Below are positions 1-9,959 of a DNA stretch of 64,000 bases, in pieces. The translations under genes were made by a program, and so were the position numbers. Where the stretch lies: assembly GCA_028583605.1 (NCBI GenBank), contig CM053330.1, positions 20,796,129 through 20,860,128 of the forward strand. Direction: 5' to 3'. Origin of the DNA: Dastarcus helophoroides. Lineage: Eukaryota; Arthropoda; Insecta; Coleoptera; Bothrideridae. Under the pieces are notes generated by a model that did no database searches, was not told the DNA's origin, and was given only the letters and a program-made list of their open reading frames with translations. Every line of letters starts with the position of its first letter. Position 1 is the first letter of the stretch.

Positions 1-640
1 ATTTTTCAAGTTTTCCAAAGAGTCAACGAAAACATGTGAATTTTTTTTTCAATATCGATGTGTTTTATATGACATATGGATTTTTATCTGGGAAAAATAG
101 AATCGCATAATGATTTCTCGATACGGGGTGTCGTTTTTGAATTAAGTGAATTTTATCGATTTTTATGATTCACCCCGTTTACAAATTTTTATAAATATTT
201 TCATTATCGTGTCAAATTTTGATTATTACTTTATGAGAATTTCATCAGCATTCTTCATTAAAAATGTTGTTATATTTGGATTAATAATAATGATGTACTG
301 TATCGTTTTTTGAAAAATTCATAAAACAGTCTGTTTAATTTTAATCATGCGTCCTAGGCCAAATTTGATTATAAATTCAAAATAACTTGTAAAAAATTAG
401 CCTACGGTGAAAATTTGTTACTTTTTGCTCTATAAATAACTTTTTATTGCATATTTTCAAAATTAATACATGAAATTAACATAATTTTTATTACGCCGAT
501 TACGATTATAGTGTTTATATTACGCTAAAATTAATATTAAATAAAATAAATTTTAAAAAATTCCAAAAAGTTAAAAATTTATTTGTTTAAATACATTTCA
601 TTATGTATTTAACATTTCATCGGTTAAATGAAATATTTCA
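1..640. other. AT-rich stretch, nothing recognised
   Basis: No credible coding sequence. The only structure noted is a short inverted pair, ATACGGGGTG at 121-130 and CACCCCGTTT at 171-180, too short to call an element. Confidence 0.5.
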
Positions 641-803
641 AGAGAAAAATTCAAATATAAACATTATCAGTTGTCAAATTGATACAATTTTGAATATGCA
701 GGCTTAAGTGCAATTCTATAAATATTATACATATAGTAAGAAATATCATAGGTCGGTTTTCAACCGTAGGTAGAGCATTTTTCGCCACACACATTCTATG
801 TCT

Positions 804-1145
804 ATATCGATGAGCAGGCGAAAGTGTTGCGCGAAAGTGCGTTCCGAGCGAAAAGGATAAATCGATGTCCATTGCTACAACCTTTTTTATGTATATTTTT
901 TTTATATTTTCCTAATTTATCCAAAAAAAAAATTTTATTTCTTCCATATCTAATTTTTGGTCTCCTATTTTTCATTATTCCTATTCTATGTAAAATAAAC
1001 TAACCTCTTAATTTGTGAACTGTTATGAAGTGACGTTTTCAATAAATTTAAATATCACGTAGTCGCAAACTGGGCTGAAGAAATGTTAAATAATTTGAAA
1101 AAAACATAATACTTCCGGTCAATAAGGGTCTATCATGAAGAATAG
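804..1145 (+). repeat. Penelope-like terminal repeat, copy a (decayed hammerhead, body, tail)
   Basis: This copy shares its body with those at 15.1, 15.7, 52.8 and 59.3 kb: the words AAACTAACCTCTTA and GAAGAAATGTTAAATAA, then a tail containing TTCCGGTCAATAAGGGTC. Its left part aligns with the hammerhead of the 15.4 kb copy (GATGAGC, GAGCGAAA, ATCGATGTCC). However, stem II has an expanded insert and extra bases sit in stem III, so the ribozyme is decayed. About 55 bp of the body is deleted near 1068. The right end abuts DIRS-like coding sequence at 1146. Confidence 0.65.
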
Positions 1146-2260
1146 TTACATGTATACTAAAATATTTGAGCGAGAAAGGTTTGTTGCTTTGAAACTTTTG
1201 AAGGTAAAAAAACGAAATTATAGGCATTTCCAGCATTTTGGCAAGTGACTTTAGTTGGTGGTTCAACACGATACTAAAAACGCTTAATTTTGTTAAAATA
1301 TACAGCTATAAAATTAAAAATTTCCTGGATGCTTCCCTTATAGGCCAAGGTGACTACTGTAATGTAGTGAAGGCTCACGGTCTCTAGTCGAAATCCAATA
1401 CGGAATTACACATTAACTATTTAAAATTTCTTAGCGTATTTTTTGCGTCAAGATGCTTTCCTAATGATCTCTGCAATAGTAAGAACCTTTGCAGAATAGA
1501 TAACACAAGAGTCATTCGTTATATTAATATATTGGGGGCATCCAAATGGGAACTCGCTCAATTATGTTGGAGATTTTGTGGGAAAAGAAATTTAATTATT
1601 TTCACCACTTATGTTAAATTTTGTCATAATGTCATAGCAGACAAAGCGTCACAAAATCTTAAAATTGACACAGACTGGAAGCTATCCAATATAGCCTTCC
1701 GAATAATAACGCTATATTTCGACAACCATGTGGTGGTTGAGGGAATCTGAAAGCTCCGCAATTGATGCTTTCGCAGTAATATGGTCACATTTGTTTTTTT
1801 ATTATTTTTCGCCATTTTCTGTAATTCTAAAAGTACTTCAAAAGATTATTGATGATAAAGCTCAAGATTTAGTTGTGGTGACCTAAGAAACTTCGCAACC
1901 ATTCGATCCAGTCTTCTCGTCCTTGTTAGAAGGGCCGCCTATTATTTTTAAACCTGACAGGAGCTTAGAGCTTACTATCTAACAAAATCTCATACCCCTT
2001 TGGAATAATCTTTCCCTGATGGCAAGAACCTTATCCTACAAGCTCTAGAACTTGGGAATGTGCCTCAGCAGTGCTTAAATATATGCATGGCTTCTATTTC
2101 TGAAAGCATACTTCGACAATACAGTTCAGTTTTAAAATTGTGGTAGGAGTATTGTGTAACCAACAAATTAAATTATTTTCAGCCCAAGTAGAGATTATCC
2201 TGGATTTTTTGGCCTTACAGTTTAATAAAGGAACGTAGTACAATTCTCTAAATTCTTATG
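1146..2260 (+). pseudogene. DIRS-like retrotransposon copy 1, RNase H and linker region
   Basis: This is the remnant of the RNase H and downstream linker of a DIRS-type pol. Conceptual reading gives YTKIFERERFVALKLLK at the start, FLDASLIGQGDYCN (RNase H Asp motif) near 1322, HINYLKFLSVFFA near 1410, then RIDNTRVIRYIN near 1500. Further on come SPFSVILKVLQKIIDDKAQ and a proline-rich linker. The order and wording match the fuller minus-strand element at 56-62 kb. There are several in-frame stops (for example after KAHGL near 1383) and frame changes, so it is dead. Gag and RT are missing: the left side is cut off by the Penelope-like repeat ending at 1145. Confidence 0.8.
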
Positions 2261-2269
2261 AATGTGCTA

Positions 2270-2954
2270 GAGCTCAGGTTGTTAGCCTAGTCATAAGCTA
2301 GGGGTATCGCGTACGAAGGTTTTTCAAAGGCATCTATACTTTACGTTCTTCCTTACTCAAATATTCCGAACCTTGGGACCCTATAATAGTTCAGAATCTT
2401 TTTAAAACTCTACCAATTAATATCTTCCCTCTTGAGGAGTTAACCCACAAATTAGCAACATTAATACTTTTGGCTACAGAACAAAGGACTCAGATGTTAT
2501 CACTTATCAAATGTACAAATATATTTCAAACTTCTGCTAAAATCGTGATCAAAGTACCCCATCTTATACAAACATCAGCTCAAAATAAGTTACAGACACT
2601 CCTAGCCTTATCCTTTCTTGAAGCAGACCCGAGTATTTGGAGTTGCCCGAACTTTGCAAGCATGTTCAAAGTTAAAGAACCTTTTTATAACAACCACAAG
2701 GCCTTGCATGAAGGCCACCATTTGCGGATGGATAAAAGATATCTTTAATAAAGCCAGGCTTAACCCTACGCAATTCACAGCACATAGTACAAGACATGTT
2801 GCAACATCTGCAGCAGTTCGAAAAGGGGTTCATATTGTCCCCGTACGACGGTCAGCAGGTTGGACGAACAAGTCTGTGATACCTAGGCCATTTTTTATAA
2901 TCCACCAACTAGCTCTAGGGATGATTTCGCTCAGGTTGTATTCACTAGTTAATG
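2270..2954 (+). pseudogene. DIRS-like tyrosine recombinase, copy 1
   Basis: C-terminal tyrosine recombinase of the same DIRS-like element. The reading is split over at least three frames. The first arginine motif appears as LATEQRTQML at about 2470-2500. Box II appears as AHSTRHVATSAAVRKG near 2790-2830, followed by RRSAGW near 2850. The nucleophile region FYNPPTSSRDDFAQ is in another frame, with the tyrosine codon at 2896-2898. The reading ends at a TAA near 2953. All four landmark regions are present in DIRS order, but frameshifts near 2620 and 2890 make it non-functional. It is the counterpart of 56674-57612 on the opposite strand. Confidence 0.82.
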
Positions 2955-3204
2955 TTTCCTCTGGCTTCGTCTTGCTTATAGTTCTGTGTATTTACATTAC
3001 TGTAAGCGCCTGTTTTCCTTTCTTTTTTGTATTTTTATAATTATTTTATTGTTGTTTGTTATCTATAAATTTATGTTTAAAATTTGTTAAGAATTCACCA
3101 TTAGGTCGTTCCTGTTTATTGCATTCGTAATTTGTGACGTTTCAATTAATATATGTTTCCTTTTTGATTTCTGGCAATACTTTTGTTGAAACTTTGCTCT
3201 GAAC

Positions 3205-3530
3205 ACGTACACTTGACCTGTTTATTGATGACGAAGATAAAATATAATTAAAAGATCAAACGAACTTACCTGATTGAAGTTGGTATGAAGGCTTCGTCGA
3301 AATAAACAGGTCCCTTCCTGCCCATGATTTCTCCCCTAGATTAGGTTTCAACAAAAATAGCTTTCAAATGGACTAAGGAGGCAAGAGGCAAACCCGAGGG
3401 AACAAGAAAACTGTTGATATATATTTTTTTCTGGACTCTGAAATACGTGAGCCAATCCGTACAAAACAAGGGTACTATATTTGGTGTGTTTATCGATCGA
3501 ACTTTACTCAGGTAAGTTCCTTTGATTCTT
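3205..3530 (+). repeat. DIRS copy 1 internal complementary region and 3' terminal repeat
   Basis: The word AAGATCAAACGAACTTACCTG at about 3252-3272 (20-base core) recurs inverted as AGGTAAGTTCCTTTGATTCTT near 3499-3520. GACCTGTTTATT (3217) pairs with AATAAACAGGTC (3301). The same layout, with the same words, is seen at the end of the full-length DIRS element at 56.04-56.41 kb. The terminus is placed near 3530. Confidence 0.75.
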
Positions 3531-3734
3531 TAATGATTTATGTTGAAGTACAACCACGTTTAAATCATAAACAGTTAATGCCAGATGTATTATGTGTTAT
3601 ATATTTTTAAAGAAAATTCAATTCTCTATCCATTTAATTAAAAATATAAGTTAAATGTGTCAACGAGCGGATTGTATTTTTAAAAACAATTTTAATAAAA
3701 ATACAAAGTTTTTACATTTAACGAAATTTTATCT

Positions 3735-4659
3735 TAAACTAACAATTTATTAATTGCGGCACGGAGTGGCCACACACGATGACGTTGCACGCGTTGATGA
3801 TTGGAGAAACTCTCCTGGCACGAAGCGGCCACACAGGATGACTTTTCACGCGTATAACACCAGTATAACATGCAGCCATCAGGTAATTTTAAATACGAAG
3901 CTACTACACTCGGAATTTTTCCCATGGTATTCTTGCCAACTGGCTGCGAACTACATTTTCCTGCTTTGTAGTACAAAAAAGGCGCTTATGCTTGACGTGA
4001 GGAGGACGAAGGGACAGGTATTTTCAAAACAATTCAAGCCTATTTCCCAAATCGGTAACCCGAAAGGTTCGTGGAATCTTTGTCTTAGTGTTTGGAATTT
4101 TTACAATCAAGGAAGAGCCTACATCCTCAATATCATCTACAGTTAAATTGATTAGTTCATTAGTTCGATAAGCTCCGGCAATCCCCAGAATTATTCCAAC
4201 CTATAAAAAATCAAAATACTTAATAATTGAAATACCTAACAACAAAAGTAATCTTACCTTAATCATTAAGAATTCTTTGTCATCTGCACTTGATAGAAAA
4301 CGGTCGATTTCACCCTTTGTCAATATTTTCGTTTTTGTAGCTTGATATCCGTCACCGGTTCTTTTCAAAAATGCAATTAGCTTGGGGAATTTGCTTATAT
4401 CTATGTTGTCGTAAATTATCAAGCATGACTTAACCATAGAATATTGCGCCCATAATGTGGAAGACTTGTAATTCTTTGCATTTTCACTGAAGTATGCCAA
4501 CAAAACATTCTCGCTGTATACTTGAACATTTTTCTCGGCGCACCACTTTTTGAACCGATTGTAGGCTATATCGTATAAAGATCTTGACTTCGTAGGCATC
4601 AAATTGCTTATTGCAATATTTGCAGCCTCCACAATCTCTTCCGACTTACAATTATTCAT
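3735..4659 (-). pseudogene. Crypton-like tyrosine recombinase, one intron, broken
   Basis: The first exon (4659-4258) starts MNNCKSEEIVEAANIAIS and encodes the N-terminal SAM-like core-binding region (RFKKWCAEKN..., TLWAQYSMVKSCL), typical of the Crypton-type recombinases found in many insect genomes. It is followed by a 57-bp intron at 4201-4257, with GTAAGA donor and TTTTTTATAG acceptor. The second exon opens with VGIILGIAGAYRTNELINL, which carries the first catalytic Arg, then TKTKIPRTFRVTD. After that come a stop near 4040, a one-base frame change near 3965 and a scrambled box II/III (CYTREKSS, VQRHRVW). No clear nucleophile Tyr survives. The family is a DNA transposon without terminal inverted repeats; I did not find its ends. 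Confidence 0.72.
4201..4257 (-). other. Intron of the Crypton-like recombinase
   Basis: On the minus strand the segment begins GTAAGATT and ends TTTTTTATAG. Removing it joins ...FLMIK to VGIILGIAGAYR in frame, across a stretch that is contiguous in this recombinase family. Its 57 bp is a usual size for a small insect intron. Confidence 0.75.
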
Positions 4660-4855
4660 TGTGCACTAAATAAATTTTAAACTAAACCAAACTAGCACCT
4701 TAATTTAACAATTCTTTTTGTTTGTTTATTTTGTAGTTATGACAATAACTTCAACGACTACTAAATAAATGCTCAAATCCGAATACAATAATTCTGGTGC
4801 TACTTACTTCATAATGACAAAATATGTGCTTTTAAGTTAATGAGACCGTGAAAAA

Positions 4856-4978
4856 AATAGTATATACCATTCGGGAGAGATGCTATTTTGTCCTCGGTGC
4901 ATTGTAGCCCTCGGGCTTCAAATTGCACCTCTGCCAAAATAACGCATTTCTCTCCCTTATAGTATACTGTACTATTTC
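4856..4978. repeat. Hairpin with GC-richer tip
   Basis: Imperfect inverted repeat: GGGAGAGA-TGC-TATTTTG on the left (4873-4890) against CAAAATAACGCATTTCTCTCCC on the right. The outer arms are AATAGTATA and TATACTGTACTATT, and GGTGCA pairs with TGCACC inside. It resembles the other GC-tipped hairpins near 29.6 and 30.8 kb in layout, not in sequence. Confidence 0.6.
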
Positions 4979-4989
4979 CTATCTAGTGG

Positions 4990-5222
4990 CTATGTATGTT
5001 AGCTATTAATGTAACGAGATTACTATGCGATTTATAATAATCGAGGACGTTACCAGGCGACAAAATGTTAGTCGAATCGTCTGGCCACGTCCGAGATTGT
5101 TTAAATCGCTGATAATCGAGCACAGCTATATCGTATCATTGAAAACGATGACAAAAAAAATCAACAAACTTTTAAAATGAATGTGTATTCAGGGTATTAC
5201 GATAGGTAACTAACGTCTTATA
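4990..5222 (+). repeat. Dispersed repeat, partner at 33.9-34.1 kb
   Basis: Aligns with the reverse complement of 33872-34070. Shared blocks include TAGCTATTAATGTAACGA, ATAATAATCGAGGACGTT, TATCGTATCATTGA and GATAGGTAACTAACGT. There are indels between blocks. No coding sense and no clear termini. Confidence 0.65.
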
Positions 5223-5239
5223 TATTCTTTGTATTTTCT

Positions 5240-6670
5240 TTGCGAAGTATTAGTATTTCTATTTATGTTTTATTGGCTTTTTCTTCGCCGGTTACTCCTT
5301 TCACAATTGTAAATTTTCAGTAACCTTCTGTTAGGGATTGGCAATCTGTTATAGATTGCCCCAAGCAACGATTGCGTTGGATCTTGGTTTGTCTATCGCT
5401 ATTTGTGACTCAACACTGCAAAACACTTAAAATTTAAACGACGAAAAAACTAAATAACAACAAAATTATTTTCAAGTTTTCGGGCAGTGTTGTTCTCTGC
5501 CAGTCGTTAGAAAATCAATTGAAATTTCTTTCTCTACAATTTTCTGTATGCTGTCAAAAACAATTCTGACAGTTTAGTAGATTATTCCCTAGGTGATTCT
5601 AAGACACTCACTGTGTGGAGAAAATATTTTGATAATAATCAATGTAAAGAAGTCAATGCGAAAGTTACAAATACACTTTATAATAAAATTATTTTAAACA
5701 TGCATTTCATTAGAATACTTTCTAAATACTATACTTTTTTTTAGAAAATAAGAATACATTCTGCTCGAATGGTAATGCTGAAAGCTGATATAATTACAGT
5801 GACAAAGCACCAATATTAGAACGTCTTTTTGCCGCTTTTCCGCTTTATGCTTTTTATTATCACGGCTTTTTAAGGACTCAAAGGAGAGGAATGTGCATCA
5901 GTCAAGGAAATGATAGCATCAAGAGCGGACGGTAGCTTTCATGTTCCTGTTTGTCCCGCATTTAATCTGCGGCGAGGAAGTGACTGTTTATAATCACAGT
6001 CTTAGTTTCTAGTGGTAATAATTAAGCTTCTAAATATAACTTCTGCCAGAGGCAGATGCGACCTCTCAAAATTATACTTATGGGCGCAATATATCTTAAA
6101 TACAATTTCATAGTGTTTTCGTGCCGTTATACTTAATTGTAACCTATCCTCCATGGTATGCTTACAAAGTCTTGCGCATCCACCATATTTTTGAGGTGGT
6201 TTAAAATAATTTTTGACAATGTAAATAAATTACCAAACCCAATAAATGGTACAAAATGAATGATTAGAAATACATATTGGAGTAAAGAAATAGTATTTTA
6301 CCATTATGTAAAAATAATAACTTCAATTTTTTATTTATATTTAAGATGACATCTTAAGTAGGTGCGTAACCAACTTTCTTTTCCTTCGTGTTTTGTTTGC
6401 TCTTGATCAAAAGTGGAGGCAAGGTAGAAGTAAACTTAAAAAAATGATTCTTTACATCGATCGCAGAAAAATTTGAAGAAAATGATCTAAAAGTTAAAGT
6501 TTCGTAGAAGCAAATATTACACGTTTTTGCAACTCATCAACTTTAAGTTCAAAGGTTAGCTGCTCCTTTGGTGTTGCTAAGTTATTTGACAATAAGGGCA
6601 ATCAGCATTTTCTAATAAAAGTTATACTAAAAACAGATAATTACGAAATGAGGGATCAGCGGTGGAATTT
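5240..6670. other. Unassigned AT-rich DNA
   Basis: No coding region recognised. Two tiny adjacent hairpins near 5337-5385 (GGCAATCT..AGATTGCC and CAACG..CGTTG) are the only structure noted. Confidence 0.5.
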
Positions 6671-6677
6671 ACAAAGT

Positions 6678-6761
6678 GTCAAAAAACTCATTTAAAATAA
6701 TTGTTTTCAAGATTGAATAATCCAATCTTGAAAACAATTATTTTAAATGTGTCTTTTTGAC
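6678..6761. repeat. Near-perfect hairpin, 26-bp arms plus basal stem
   Basis: Arms at 6690-6715 and 6723-6748 are exact reverse complements (26 bp) around a 7-base loop AATAATC. A second stem, GTCAAAAA/TTTTTGAC, extends the fold to 6678 and 6761 across a small internal loop. An 84-nt foldback of this quality could be a young snap-back duplication, a tiny foldback element or a precursor-type hairpin RNA. The sequence does not decide. Confidence 0.9.
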
Positions 6762-7378
6762 ATTATAACTAACTGTTTTAACAAATTTATCATTAATAAG
6801 ATTTCAATTAGTATTAAAGAAGCTACGATTTTTATCGATGAAATTCAATAACCATCAGCAGTTTCGAACGCTGGTCGGATATAAATTTTACCGCAGTATA
6901 TATTACTTTTCTAAATGTTAAAAATGAAAAACATACATATACTTATATAATAAAGAAGTAGTATAAGTAGAATAGAAGAAGCCCTGATAGACTGACAAAT
7001 CTAATCATGAACGCAGAGCCATAACTACTGACGTCAGAAACGCGAAATTCGCGCTCATGGTATTGGCGATTCAAATTAAAAGTTCGCGCCAACAATCAGC
7101 TGATCGCAAGTAGGTCGCTTGCTTATAACATATCTCTAAGACTATAATATGTATGTAAAGACTTGGCATCTCCTGTGAATATTATCTTATTTTGCCAAGT
7201 AGTTTTTATAATTTTCATGATTTTAAGGTAATTATATGTATATTAAGAAGACCATAACTAAGGTAATTAAAACAAGCCGACTGTTTATACAAATTATAAT
7301 GGATCCGGGGAACAAGCTTTTTTATATTTTGAAAGAGGGGCGAGACATATTGCAGTGCATAAGCATCGTAAGATTAAG
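6762..7378. other. Unassigned AT-rich DNA
   Basis: No gene or repeat family recognised between the two hairpins. Confidence 0.5.
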
Positions 7379-7430
7379 ATTTAGTTTTTAACAATTTTAA
7401 CAAGACTGTTAAAATTGTTAAAAACTAAAT
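7379..7430. repeat. Perfect 24-bp hairpin with 4-base loop
   Basis: Positions 7379-7402 and 7407-7430 are exact reverse complements around the loop AGAC (7403-7406). The arms read TTTAGTTTTTAACAATTTTA plus CA. No mismatches. Confidence 0.92.
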
Positions 7431-7439
7431 TTATCATTA

Positions 7440-8550
7440 TACCTTTACTCCTTACGTCTATTATCCTTTTTTTAAAATTTGTGACTTACAGAGAATATTT
7501 TAATTTACTAGAACAGTTTAACGTTCTAAAAATTGTAAGTGACGAATCAGTTAAAAGATAATGTAAAATTTCATGATGTTCTAAGTTATTTTGAAATGAC
7601 TAAATAATTTCTTAAAAGGCGTGGTAACACTAGTTAATTTTGTTGTTCAGTTAAAGATTGAAAATATTATTAGGGGAAAGGCTTCTGAATGAAAGTCATA
7701 TTTATTATTGGTGTGTAGGAAAAGAAAATGAAGAAATTTTAAAATAAACTAATAAGGTTTGAATTGCACATTACATCGATTAAAATTCCTTTGCCCATTA
7801 CGACAGCATCCACCTATTCCTAACTACTGAATTAAATTATTACTTTCAAAAATTGTTTATCAGATGCTTTAACCCATTATATCGTACTGATAAAAGTAAT
7901 AATCACAACTAATAATCTGTGTTAACAATAAATGCAACAATAAATATTAAAATGTCCACGATATTTCGAAAAGTGATTGATATGACTGGACCAGGGTCCG
8001 CTTTTTAGCAGCGTAATCAGCCAAGAAGAATTAATTTCAGTGATGAATTTTAAAATTTGATTACCCTTACCATTTTGATTCAGCAGCATAGACACGCTGG
8101 TGTTTAAACTAGAATTTAAGTACATTCTGGAATATTTCTAATGTTAGGAAATTATTTAAAACATTAGTCACATAGCTATGGTATCGTGAATGTCCATCTT
8201 GAGAAGAAATGGAATAGCTGGCTGTAAAACTATATTTAAAATTGAAAACATTTAGTAAAATATATCATTAACTGTTTCAACAATAGAAATGTTACCGAAG
8301 AGAAATAATAGCACTGTATATGAAATATCGTGTTTTTTATTTTCATGAACAAAGAATGTTAGCAAGAGCCTTCTAAATATTTTCTCTTGTATATTTTTGT
8401 GTAATGCAGCCATAAACAATGCCAAAAATCTGTGATTGGTTTTTTATTTATTTTGAAGTAAATTCCATATTTTGCAAGAATAGTCAACTTGATTTTAAAA
8501 GTCTATAAATGTAGGTATAAACAAATATCTACATCTACTTTAGGTACTTA
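7440..8550. other. Unassigned AT-rich DNA
   Basis: Nothing recognised. Confidence 0.5.
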
Positions 8551-8556
8551 GATAAA

Positions 8557-8640
8557 AACTAATCAAACCATTAACTTTTGATTCTAACAACCCAACTAAC
8601 TAATCAAACCATTAACTTCTGATTCTAACATCCAACTAAC
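8557..8640 (+). repeat. 41-bp tandem duplication
   Basis: Two adjacent units at 8557-8597 and 8598-8638 share AACTAATCAAACCATTAACT and GATTCTAACA, differing at a few bases. Confidence 0.85.
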
Positions 8641-8849
8641 CGAAAATTGAAAGCTTGTTGTGCTGTATCAAAATGTAAACAAGCTTGCGACTTACTTGGC
8701 TCGAATATCAGGCCTGCAAGCATCGGTGGAAGAACGCGAATTTTCGAACAATGAAATATTACTTATTGGTGTTCAAAAATCTGATCCATGAATATTTGTA
8801 GGTGACTTAGATACGGAGAGTTTGGATCCTGCCATAAGGTTAAAATTGG

Positions 8850-9895
8850 AGGAGGACTTTGGAACCTGAAAGACCCAATCAGCCAGCTGTTCATTTACAA
8901 AGGCAAATTGTTTATGACGAGAAACATAATCCCTTTCACCGAGCACTTAGGAAACTGTTGACAAACAGAAAATCGGTAATATTATTAAAGGATTTGAGCG
9001 CTAGAGGCACAATCAGAAAGAGCAACTATCATAGTAAACTCCCTAGCACTTGAACTACTAACGGAAATATTTCCGAGAGCATGAATTTTCTAAAATAATT
9101 TATGCTTGAAAAGATATTTTGGCAGAAATTCAAGAACGTGGGAGATTCGGTAAGAAAATTTCACAAAATAATATAAAACATTATAGCATAACATTCTACC
9201 AAGTAAGGAAAGGTAGAAGAAACTTATTAATAGCATTTTTGCTTTTTACAGATAAAGGTAAAAATAATTATTTGAAAAGCATCTAGACGAATGCACATTT
9301 GACAGAAAAACTATTGCTGTAATCACACACAAAGTACCCCGGGGGAAAATATTTCCAGGAAGTTTTGTGGTTGCTATAGTAACAAACTGAAATGAGAGCT
9401 TCTTATTGACCTAAAAATGACGGTGTGAAATTTTTACGATAATTTACACGTATAGTCCTAGTAAGGAAAAAATGAGGGAAAACTCGTATGTGCGTGGATT
9501 TTCGTGACTTAATTAAGATAACTCAAAGAGACAATTTTTCCATTCCGCTTATCGACGATCAGATTGAGTACTTGTGTGATAAAATTTACTTTACCAAGCT
9601 TGATCTTAAAGACGCGTTCCATCACATAGATATTCACCCCGAGTCCATAAAATTTACCAGTTTTATGACACCATCTGGTCAATGCGAATTTTTAAAGATG
9701 ACGTTTGGGGTGAAAAACAGTCCTGCCTTTTTCATCAGGTTTGTAAATTTGGCATTCAAAGATTTGTTGGAAGACGGAAAAATTTAAATTTATATGGATG
9801 ATCTTACTATTGCTACAATTACGATTAATGAGAATTTAGAAATTTTAAAAGCTGTTTACAAGGTTCTGGTTGAAAATAAATTGATGCTAAAATGA
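8850..9895 (+). pseudogene. Ty3/gypsy reverse transcriptase (interrupted)
   Basis: The pre-RT linker reads RALRKLLTNRKSVILLKD then ARGTIRKSN up to about 9035. The reading resumes near 9455 with VLVRKK and continues as CVDFRDLIKITQRDNF. Motif A is KLDLKDAFHHIDI. TPSGQCEFLKMTFGVKNSPAFF and the catalytic YMDDLTIA follow near 9791-9815. These are the gypsy-class RT blocks in order with the YxDD aspartates kept. An in-frame TAA precedes IYMDD, another stop lies in the VRKK*GK stretch, and about 0.4 kb of foreign sequence splits the first block, so the gene is dead. Confidence 0.88.
9045..9455. other. Probable insertion inside the gypsy RT gene
   Basis: RT coding similarity stops after IRKSN and restarts at VLVRKK. 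These blocks are normally separated by only a few residues (SPYASPV in the family). The roughly 410 bp between them has no coding match. I could not define terminal repeats or a duplication, so its class is unknown. Confidence 0.5.
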
Positions 9896-9959
9896 TACAA
9901 ATGTTTGTTTCTTAAGAATAAATTCATTATTTAGGTTATGTCATTTAAAATAATAGCGT

